Positions 10,368 through 18,829 of a stretch of 64,000 nucleotides of DNA are shown here, in pieces. Position numbers and translations under genes: made by a program. A model generated the notes under the pieces. That model did no database searches. It saw only the letters and a program-made list of their open reading frames with translations, and was not told the origin of the DNA. This DNA comes from Citrobacter sp. RHB25-C09 (lineage in GTDB: Bacteria; Pseudomonadota; Gammaproteobacteria; Enterobacterales; Enterobacteriaceae): assembly GCF_013836145.1 (NCBI RefSeq), contig NZ_CP057483.1:3534001-3598000 (forward strand). The letters run 5' to 3'. Numbering within the stretch: position 1 is the first letter of the stretch; every line of letters starts with the position of its first letter.

Positions 10368-11465
10368 TCAACCGCTAAATACGTTACCCGCGCCCGGCGC
10401 GCTCTTCAGCACCCAGACCCGACCATAATGATTATACCAGCCAGCACGGTGTCCGGCTTCTGCACCAATGCCCTGGTAGATATCGAAGTGTTGACCCTTA
10501 ATCGCTCCGCCCACATCCAGCGCGACCATCAGGCGCAGCTCATACTGGCCGGTAAACTTACCGTTATTATCCAGCAGCGGCACTTCTGCCAGTAGCGTCG
10601 TTCCCGCAGGGATAATGCTGCGATCGGAGGCAACAGACGCACGACCTATCAGCGGTACGGCACTTGCCCCTTTCACCGGCGCAAACGACTGAGGCTTAAA
10701 GAAAACAAAGGACGGGTTCTGCTCTAACAGCTCACGCACCTCGGCTTCGCTGTGCGTCTCCCCCCAATGACGAATCGCCTGCATCGACATATCTTCTTTC
10801 TTTACTTCGCCGCGATCGATCAGCACTTTACCGATGCTGCGATAAGCATGGCCGTTTTTACCGGCATAGCTGAAGAAGTTAAGTGGGGAACCATCACCAA
10901 AGTCGATATAGCCGCTGCCCTGCACATCCATAATGAAGTTGTCCATCAGGGAGTTGCTGTAGGCCAGAATATAGCTGTCGCTCAGCGCACCGGAATAAAT
11001 CTCTGCCCGAGAAGGCAAACGTCCGCGCTTTGGCGGCATACGGTAGATAGGATACTGGAACTCGCCCTGACGCGTGTGGCGCGCCTGGATCACCGGCGTA
11101 TAGTAGCCAGTAAACTGTACGTTACCGTAGTTATCCGCCCCTTCCATCTGCCAGGCATCGATCCCGAACTGGCGCATGGTCCGCGTGTCACCGCCGGAAC
11201 GCAGCCATTCCTGCACGGCGTTATAAACACTACTTTGATTACCGTAAAGACGGGGAGAGGCGCTACGTATTTGATTAACCTGCTCGGCAAAGTCTCCGGC
11301 GTTGATCGGTGCGCCGATGGCGTCAGGCTGGTTCACCAGTGAGAAAGGCTGGGTAAACTTCCCGTCTTTATACTGCTGTCCGCGATCGGTCGGTTTAGAG
11401 GAACATGCGGCGAGCATTGCAACCACCGCCCCCATCACAAGGTAATTAACCCAACGTCCTTTCAT
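10368..11465 (-). CDS. mltA: membrane-bound lytic murein transglycosylase A
   Basis: Outer-membrane lipoprotein that cleaves the MurNAc-GlcNAc bond in peptidoglycan, forming 1,6-anhydro ends. The protein is 365 aa, as in E. coli. The signal peptide ends in the lipobox LAAC-S (Cys about residue 21), followed by the MltA barrel domain and the 3D domain. The catalytic Asp region is in LMVALDVGGAIKGQHFD near the C-terminus. Confidence 0.96.
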   Translation of the reverse strand: MKGRWVNYLVMGAVVAMLAACSSKPTDRGQQYKDGKFTQPFSLVNQPDAIGAPINAGDFAEQVNQIRSASPRLYGNQSSVYNAVQEWLRSGGDTRTMRQFGIDAWQMEGADNYGNVQFTGYYTPVIQARHTRQGEFQYPIYRMPPKRGRLPSRAEIYSGALSDSYILAYSNSLMDNFIMDVQGSGYIDFGDGSPLNFFSYAGKNGHAYRSIGKVLIDRGEVKKEDMSMQAIRHWGETHSEAEVRELLEQNPSFVFFKPQSFAPVKGASAVPLIGRASVASDRSIIPAGTTLLAEVPLLDNNGKFTGQYELRLMVALDVGGAIKGQHFDIYQGIGAEAGHRAGWYNHYGRVWVLKSAPGAGNVFSG

Positions 11466-11630
11466 TGTTCTCGTCTTTTATCTGTAAATCATGCGCACTG
11501 AAGATAACAAACCCCGTCCTCTAATGAAACGAGCATGGATGCCCTGGCGCAAATTTGCGCAAAATTTAACCTTAAATGTATTGTTTTTATTCAATTTCAT
11601 CCCGAAACCGTGATCCAGGTGAAAAAAGGG

Positions 11631-11658
11631 TTGCATGAAAATGTTAGCAGAGTATAGT
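11631..11658 (+). promoter_or_regulatory. promoter of the initiator tRNA operon
   Basis: TTGCAT (11631-11636) and TATAGT (11653-11658) are spaced 16 bp, followed by a GC-rich discriminator (GCGC) as expected for a stringently controlled stable-RNA promoter. The first tRNA starts 13 bp downstream. The rest of the mltA-tRNA gap (11466-11630) shows no gene. Confidence 0.65.
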
Positions 11659-11671
11659 GCGCATCCACGGA

Positions 11672-11748
<77 letters not shown>

Positions 11749-11782
11749 ATTAAAATTTGATGAAGTACAAGCAGTACGGTGA

Positions 11783-11859
<77 letters not shown>

Positions 11860-11893
11860 ATCAAAATTTGATGAAATACAAGCAGTACGGTGA

Positions 11894-11970
<77 letters not shown>

Positions 11971-12015
11971 ATACATCATTCAGTTATCTTGCTCAGATAG
12001 TGCTGAAATTAAGAG

Positions 12016-12054
12016 GCCGCAAAGTTTATAGCTTTAGCGGTTTTTTGTTTTTTT
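12016..12054 (+). terminator. intrinsic terminator of the metZWV operon
   Basis: CCGC-AAAG stem pairing with CTTT-A-GCGG, followed by two runs of T (six and seven). It lies 46 bp after the last tRNA. Confidence 0.8.
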
Positions 12055-12196
12055 AAATCACCCCATCATTTCATATGATGCCAGTCGAATTAATATTTCC
12101 TGCAAGCGATCCTCACGGCCTGTCAGTACCGCTTCTCTTACCTGTCCGTTTTCAGGCATCAAAACTCAATCCCGAAGGTTACAGCTTATTGAAGAG

Positions 12197-12469
12197 CTGA
12201 GTACGTCACTTCACCGCTATAAAGTCGGCTACATCAGAGCGCGCGCCCGGTATTATTCACAACACCCCAGCCTGAACCATAAAGGCGACTGGCTGAAAGA
12301 GGCGGGATTTGAGACCGGGCGCGGCGTGACCGTAAAAATATCGGACGGGTGCCTGACCATCATTGCTGACAACAACGAGGTGCAGGAGCTGCGCGAACAG
12401 CTTTATCAGGCTAAACAGGTAGTTAAGGGAATTAAGGACGGAATGTTTAGTGCACTGAACGGAGATTAA
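12197..12469 (+). pseudogene. SymE-like type I toxin, no standard start codon
   Basis: An open frame ending at TAA 12467-12469 encodes RYKVGYIRARARYYSQHPSL, then GDWLKEAGFETGRGVTVKISDGCLTI and an acidic C-terminus. This matches the SymE family of SOS/type I addiction toxins (AbrB-like fold). The frame is open back to the tRNA terminator but has no ATG, GTG or TTG before the conserved core. The only candidate is CTG at 12197 with GAAGAG about 2 bases upstream, which is poor. The 5' end is probably lost or diverged, making this a remnant; use of a rare start cannot be excluded. SymE-like genes are often found beside rhs loci. The preceding bases 12055-12196 show nothing else. Confidence 0.6.
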
Positions 12470-12479
12470 ATAATAAAAA

Positions 12480-12515
12480 AGCCGGGAAGACTAATAATCT
12501 TACCCGACTTTCTTT
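12480..12515. terminator. bidirectional hairpin terminator between symE-like gene and the Rhs immunity gene
   Basis: GCCGGGAAGA and TCTTACCCGAC arms around a TAATAA loop. There is an A-run on the left (a T-run for the minus strand) and TTTCTTT on the right. It can end both the symE-like transcript and the rhs-immunity transcript. Confidence 0.65.
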
Positions 12516-12520
12516 ATCAT

Positions 12521-12823
12521 CTAAAAAGGTGACAATCCTCTAATAGGAGAAAATTTCCCAATATCAACATTTTGTAATTTAAAGTAATTGAAAGCATCTT
12601 CTATATTGGAAAACGTACTAATTTCTTCAGTTGCATAATCTTCGATCACTTCCATTTTATTTTCCGGTATGCGGAAAAAATAGGTATTGTATTTTTCATC
12701 CTGCTTTTTAAGAGCATATTGGAAAAAATAATTTTCACCATTTATTTCCTTTATCTCATCAAAACCTCTAACCTTACCATTCTCTATAGCAATAATTAGT
12801 TTTTCAATCGATAAATCAACCAT
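12521..12823 (-). CDS. probable immunity protein for the adjacent Rhs toxin
   Basis: Small cytoplasmic acidic protein of 100 aa with no signal peptide and no family I recognise. It starts inside the last codons of rhs (8-bp overlap), the standard position of an immunity gene for an Rhs C-terminal toxin. Base composition is AT-rich like the toxin tip and unlike the GC-rich rhs core, so tip and immunity probably arrived together. The immunity role is inferred from position only. Confidence 0.6.
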   Translation of the reverse strand: MVDLSIEKLIIAIENGKVRGFDEIKEINGENYFFQYALKKQDEKYNTYFFRIPENKMEVIEDYATEEISTFSNIEDAFNYFKLQNVDIGKFSPIRGLSPF

Positions 12824-15225
12824 CTATATCGATCCTCACCATTGTTCCATCAGAACGTTTAATATTTATATGAGGCAAAGAACCATGCCCTGTACCTTTA
12901 GGATCATCATGACCGTATACACGACCAGTATTAGAATCAATAGGGTAATCTTTCCTATAACGGACAGTACCATCTCTTTTCTTAAATTGTTCCATCTTAT
13001 GTTTTCTTCTAATACCAGCGGCATCCTGCGAACCGATCCCTCTTACTTTTTGAGCATCAGCAAAAGCTTCCATCAATAAATCATGGGCTTCCTGTTTTGA
13101 TTTAACTGTGACAACGGTTCCTTGAGGCCCCTCTCGCAAAGATTTCGCGTTTTTGGAACATGCGGTCAGTCCCAGCGGATCGATCCAGCTTAATGGATTA
13201 GGCGCATATTGATAAAGATTTAACCCACCTTTTAGCCCTATCGGGTCCTGCTGCGTGTACCTCCCGCTTTCCGGATCGTAGTACCTGAACAGGTTATAAT
13301 GCAGTCCCGTTTCACGGTCAAGGTACTGCCCCTGAAAACGCAGGTTCTCTTCCTCATCTCCGGCTTCCCGCGCTGTGCCCCCCCATGCCCGCGTCACCCC
13401 CTCCCAGCGGATGTCACCCTTCTCATCCGTCAGCCGCTCCGGCATGCCGTTCGGCTGACAGTGATACCAGCGGTAACGGGTTTCCTTGCCCTTTCCCTCC
13501 ACCTTCACCAGCGGCGTGTGGCTGTTCTGGTCCTCATACACATACAGCCTTGTCCTGCCGTCCTGCTCCTCCGACAGCAGCCGTAATCCCTCCCACACAA
13601 AACGTGTCCCGCTCACGGCTGGCGGGTCGAGGTCGCGCAGCGCGCCCGGCACCCAGCTTTCCACCCGCTTTTCCGTGCGCCGGCCCAGCGCATCGTAACG
13701 GTAACGGATATCCCTGTCCGCCGTCTGTTTCTGCGGGGAACGGCACCGGACCCGGACCAGACGGTGAAAGCTGTCGTATTCCAGCGTCTGCGTTTCCGTC
13801 GCCAGCACACGCTCACTGACCCGGCCAAAGTCGTCATACCGGTAACGCACATTTCTGAACGCCGTCACCCGGTTATGCCGCACCGGACCCTCACTTTCCG
13901 TAATGTTTCCCGCCGGGTCGCAGTAAAACTGCTCTGCCGGCAGCACGCCCTGTCGCGCCTCACGCAGATGACCGGCTTCGTCGTAACGGTAATGCCGTTC
14001 CCGCCACGGGTCGGTGATTTCCCGGTTCTCCACCAGGTTGTGCCGCATGTCGTACTGCTGCCGCCATTCCCGTTCAGCGCGCAGGGGGCGGCTTTCCCTC
14101 AGTACGCTGGTCTCCGACACCCGGCCGAGGCGGTCATACCGCCGCAGGCTGAACAGCGCCCCCTGCGTACGCCGGGTTTCCCGGTGCAGCGCGTCGCGGC
14201 TGAACTCGCACAGCACCAGGCCGTCCAGCGCCGTCTGCAGCAGGTGTCCGCTGCCGTAGTAATGGTTTCTCAGCTTCCGTCCGTCGGGCAGTCCGGTCAC
14301 CGTGCGGTTATCCAGCGCGTCGTACTGATAACTTACCCGCCCGTTGACCCCGCTTTCGGCCTTCAGCCGGCCTGCGCTGTCGTATTCAAAACGCAGGCTG
14401 TCGCGGCTGCCGTCCTGACAGATTTCTTCCGCGCTGCTGAGGGCACCGTCCGCCGTATACTGGTACACCCGCGCAATATCCGGCGTCCTCAGCCCCGTCA
14501 TCTGCCCGGCGGCGTCATAGCCCGCCTGCCACGTCAGTGCTGCGGGCGTGTCCGCCAGAAACGTCCGCCTCACCACCCGCCCGCAGACATCATACTCATA
14601 GCGGGTCAGCGCCCCGTCGAACCCGCGCTCTTCAAGCAGACGTCCGTCCGGCCCCGGGACAAACTGCCAGCGTTCGCCGTTTCCGTTACATAACCCGACC
14701 AGCCGTCCCCGGCTGTCACGATGGCGGGAAACCACCCCGCCGCGCGGGTCGCGCCGGTATGCCAGCCAGCCGGTCCCGTCATAGCCATAGCGCGTCTCCG
14801 CTCCGTCCGCCGTACGGTGGCGCACCGGTAAGCCCCGTTCGTTGTATTCCACCCGCTCATACCAGCCTTCCGCGCCACTTATCTCCAGCACGTTCCCTGA
14901 CGGGTCATATTTTCTGCGCCAGCACTCACCCGCCGCATCGCGAATTTCATCCAGCCGGTAGCGTTCATCGTAGTGGTAACAGGTTCTGTTACCGGAACAG
15001 TCCAGCGCCTCCGTAATCTGCCCACGGCGGTTATAACTGAAACGCTGTAGAACGGCGCCGCTGCCGTCCTGCACGGCGATAACCTGTCCGCAGGCATCAC
15101 GTTCCCGTTTTTCACACTTTCCTTCCGGCCCGGCGATTTCCGTCAGGCCGTGACATCTGTCGTAGCCATAAAGGTACAGTCCTCCGCCCGGCAGTTTTAC
15201 ACTGGACGGGAGTGCGCGTCCCGTT
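12816..15225 (-). pseudogene. Rhs-family polymorphic toxin, 5' truncated
   Basis: About 800 codons of an Rhs protein remain, with many YD repeats (for example RYEYDVCGRVV, RYRYDALGRR). The core ends in the conserved segment RYTQQDPIGLKGG...SWIDPLGLTA near 13165-13260 on this strand. After that boundary comes an AT-rich C-terminal toxin domain of about 120 aa ending KGTGHGSLPHINI...MVRIDIDG. The GHGS-PHINI pattern resembles nuclease-type Rhs tips, but I cannot name the family. The frame is open up to about 15225, where it runs into clpV sequence in the opposite orientation. The N-terminal part (PAAR or encapsulation domain, about 600 aa in full-length relatives) is missing and no good start exists; a GTG at 15074 is only a possibility. 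Confidence 0.8.
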
Positions 15226-16689
15226 ACCGCCTGCGCGCGCGTAGCGATAAACCTTTCCTCTCCACCGAAACAAATTTCTGCACTGGAAACGCAGTGCCGC
15301 CAGTATGAGGCTGAAATCCGTCAACTTGAGCGTGAAGAGCGCATTGGTCTTCTACTAAATACCGATCGACGTGATGAATTGCACCAGCAGTATGAAATAA
15401 CAAAAAAACAGTGTCAGATGCTGGAACAGACATGGCTGCACCAGCGGGAACTGGTGCAACAAATCACCGCCCTACGTCATGATTTGCTCAATACCGGCGA
15501 GCAAAATCACGAGCCTGAGCTTGAGCCATCGCTCAACTCCGCTGTATTGACGCTCCCGCAGAAGCAACATCAACTGTTGAATCTGACAGCGGAACTTGAA
15601 GCCACCTGGAAAGAACAACGCCTGGTTTCACCGCACGTAGATAAAACACAAATTGCTTCAGTGATTGCCGAATGGACTGGCGTCCCACTTAATCGCCTTT
15701 CACAGAATGAAATGTCAGTTATTACCGAACTGCCAGGATGGATTGGTGAGATAATCAAAGGGCAGGAACTTGCTATTGAGCATCTGCATAAGCATCTTCT
15801 CACTGCCCGTGCCGATCTGCGTCGTCCTGGTCGTCCGCTGGGCGCATTTTTGCTCGCGGGCCCCAGTGGCGTCGGCAAAACCGAAACCGTGCTGCAACTG
15901 GCCGAATTGCTCTATGGAGGCCGCCGGTATCTGACCACCATCAATATGTCAGAATTTCAGGAGAAGCATACGGTTTCACGCTTAATTGGCTCCCCCCCGG
16001 GTTACGTCGGCTACGGCGAGGGTGGCGTCTTAACCGAAGCCATTCGCCAGAAACCGTATTCCGTGGTGCTGCTGGATGAAGTAGAAAAAGCACATCCGGA
16101 CGTCCTGAATCTGTTCTATCAGGCATTCGACAAAGGCGAAATGGCCGATGGCGAGGGACGGGTCATCGACTGTAAAAACATTGTTTTCTTTTTGACTTCT
16201 AATCTCGGCTATCAAACCATCGTTGACTATGCGAACGATCCGGAAAGCATGCATGAGGCTCTGTACCCGATCCTTGCCGATTTCTTTAAACCTGCCCTGC
16301 TCGCGCGCATGGAAGTCATTCCGTATCTACCATTGTCCCGGGAAACGCTCATCACGATCGTGACCGGAAAACTCGCCCGTCTGGAAAACACATTATTCGC
16401 CCGTTTCAACGCAGAAGTCGTGGTTAAACCACAGGTGCCGGATGAAATCATTCAGCGCGTGACGCGTGCGGAAAATGGTGCCCGAATGCTGGAATCCATC
16501 ATAGATGGTGAGGTTCTTCCACCGCTTGCCCTGCAGCTACTTCAGAAAATGGCAGCCGGAACCCCTATAGAGCGAATTTGCCTCGATGTTGTTGATGGCG
16601 CTTTTACGGCTGAAGTTATCGAGCCGCAGAACGCCGCCATCGATGAGAGTGCGTCGAAAATCGCTGACGGAGAAGTCGTAGCATTATGA
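15226..16689 (+). pseudogene. clpV: T6SS ATPase ClpV (TssH), 5' truncated
   Basis: ClpV disassembles the contracted T6SS sheath. Only about 487 codons remain of the roughly 870-900 usual. The frame enters at TACARVAINLSSPP, just before the middle-domain coiled coil (ALETQCRQYEAEIRQLEREE), and continues through the second AAA+ module. That module has Walker A GPSGVGKTET, Walker B VVLLDEVEKAHPD and a C-terminal small domain. The N-terminal ClpN domain, which binds the sheath, and the first AAA+ module are missing. The stop overlaps the next gene as ATGA. Without its N-terminal half it cannot be a working sheath remodeller. Confidence 0.85.
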
Positions 16690-17378
16690 GGATGCGATAT
16701 CGACATCTTTCCGGCCTGTTGGGGTTCTTTCTCCTGCCAGCCATCGTTCTGGCACAGGAAAAACTCCCCCAGCCAGACGATACAGCAGCAATAGTTCGTG
16801 AGATGCAGAGTTGCAGTTCACAGGTCGCGGCGCTTGAACGACTGGACTGCTATGACCGCTTACTGGTACCCGCCAGACCTGATTTCACCGGTGCGTTAGT
16901 CAAAGCACAATCGCAAGGAGAAGCGTGGCGACGCGCCATCGATCAGGAAAAGCAGCGCACAGGACACGGTACGGAGTTTCTGATAACACAGACCGACGGA
17001 GATCGTCCATCGGTCATTATCACGACCCCTGCGCTTGGCAACGTTCCACCTCGCCCGGTACTGATGTTCAGCTGTGTAGACAATATTACCCGTATGCAGA
17101 TCGCGCTCTCACAGCCTCAGCATGATAGCGATATCGCCCTCACGCTGATAACAGAGGCTGGAACGCTGCAAACCCGCTGGTTTATTCGTGAGAATGGTTA
17201 TCTGCTGGAAGCCAGTCGGGGGTTAGCGGGCATTGATGAAATTAAACATCTTTTTGGCGCCAAAACGCTGACCGTTGAAAGCGGAACAAATGGCGTAAGC
17301 GAAAAAATGACGTTTACGATCGCAGGGCTGGCGCAGACCATCATGCCTCTGCGTGCGGCCTGCCACTGGGCGGGATAG
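16686..17378 (+). CDS. tagO: T6SS-associated protein, TagO/VasI family
   Basis: Protein of 230 aa with an N-terminal signal (LLGFFLLPAIVLAQ), so probably periplasmic. The body has the conserved SCSSQVAALERLDCYDRL motif with paired cysteines and fits the VC_A0118/VasI (TagO) family found beside clpV and tssA. Its exact role is not settled; it is thought to be a T6SS accessory protein. It overlaps clpV by 4 bp (ATGA) and appears intact. Confidence 0.75.
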   Translation: MRMRYRHLSGLLGFFLLPAIVLAQEKLPQPDDTAAIVREMQSCSSQVAALERLDCYDRLLVPARPDFTGALVKAQSQGEAWRRAIDQEKQRTGHGTEFLITQTDGDRPSVIITTPALGNVPPRPVLMFSCVDNITRMQIALSQPQHDSDIALTLITEAGTLQTRWFIRENGYLLEASRGLAGIDEIKHLFGAKTLTVESGTNGVSEKMTFTIAGLAQTIMPLRAACHWAG

Positions 17379-17397
17379 TTCAGGAAAGAAGAATAAT

Positions 17398-18813
17398 ATG
17401 GATCAGCTCACCACGGATACCTGGATGGACTCCCTGCTGGCTACACTGCCGGAAGAAAAACTGCGCCAGCCAATTAACGAAAGCGATGCCCAATGGATCA
17501 ACATTGAAGATAACGTGGCCCGCCTGGGGTCGCTAACGCACGATCAGATCGACATCGCGGAAATACAGCGACAGGCACTCAACCTGCTGGCATCGGAAAG
17601 CAAGGATTTCAGGCTCGTCGTTCATCTATTGTGCACCCTGCAACATGGCGGTCACGCCCCAGAACTTCTGCTGGCGGCGCAGATGCTGGTGCAGTATGTG
17701 CAACATTACTGGCAGCAGGCGTGGCCGGAAAATAAAACGTATAAGATTCGTTTTGCACACCAGGTCATCAAAAGGTTTGAAGCCGCGGCAGATAATTTTT
17801 CCCGTAGTGCCTGCGAAACACAGCGTAATGCAATGCCCGGTGAACTGGCCTATCTCGCAAAGCTGTGGCGGGACAATGATTGCCCCGTACTGGCGGACGC
17901 CGTAGACGAGCTATTTACGCTTTATCAGCGCAGTATGCAGGCGTCATCTGCGACCCCGATCGTAACCGCTACGTCAGTGCAAACAAGCGAGAGCGCCCCA
18001 ATCTCACCCACAATGGTGGTTCATCAACAAAGCACACCTGCAATCAACGTGGAAGGCCATGATGACAAAGCATGACGCGCAACGCTGCTGAAGGTTGCCG
18101 ATGTTTTATGTGAACGCCAACCGGAAAATCCGCTGGGTTATCGCCTGCGTCGCCACGCAGTGTGGCAGGGTATTGCCAGTGGCCCGCAGGCTGATAACGA
18201 CGGACGCACCGTTCTTGCAGCATTCTCCGTTGATCTGATGGCGGATTACCAGGCAAAAGCCCTGAGCCCAAATATCGAATTATGGCGCCAGGTAGAGCAA
18301 AGCTTACTGCTGGCTCCGTACTGGCTTGATGGTCACGCCCTTTCAGCACGAATTGCCGCTCAACTTGGCTACGACGATGCCGCCGAGGCCATAAAGGACG
18401 AAGTGAATCGTTTTTTACAGCGGATACCGTCTCTCAGCGCGCTGTTATTTAACGATTATTCGCCATTTTTATCTGAACCAACGCTGCACTGGCTTAAACC
18501 CAACACCGAAGCAACGTCTGTTTCGTTTGTAGCGCCCGGAGAAGAAGAACGAATTGCCCGAGAACATCTTCAGGAACAGGGGCTGGAATCCGCATTACGG
18601 TACCTGGAGACGTTGCCGCAAAACGCCCCCCGCGATCGGTTCCTTCGACACTATCTGGCCACGCAATTAATGGAAGAAACCGGGATGCCCCAGCTCGCTC
18701 AGCAGCAATACAGAATATTGTTAGCCACGGGTCTACGGACATCTTTACCCGACTGGGAACCTGCATTACTGGCATTGCTGGAAGAAAAAGTCGCTGAAAA
18801 AACAGTGAGATAA
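17398..18813 (+). pseudogene. tssA: T6SS TssA/VasJ-type ImpA protein, broken by an in-frame TGA
   Basis: The gene would encode 471 aa of an ImpA_N-domain T6SS protein (TssA/VasJ type), which helps prime and cap the growing tail. The ATG at 17398 follows AGGAAAGAA. The N-terminal ImpA_N region (residues about 1-150) is intact. At codon 226 (18073-18075) a TGA stands where the reading frame otherwise continues unbroken (DDKA-stop-RATLLKVADVL) to 18813. The likely ancestral codon is TGG, so one base change explains it. There is no frameshift. The product would be a 225-aa fragment lacking the C-terminal ring-forming part, unless there is readthrough. Confidence 0.8.
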
Positions 18814-18829
18814 TAAAAGGAGTTACGTT

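Noticed and set aside
13764..14693. 309-codon plus-strand frame across the rhs core
   Set aside because: It is a shadow frame produced by the GC-rich YD repeats of rhs; no family features.
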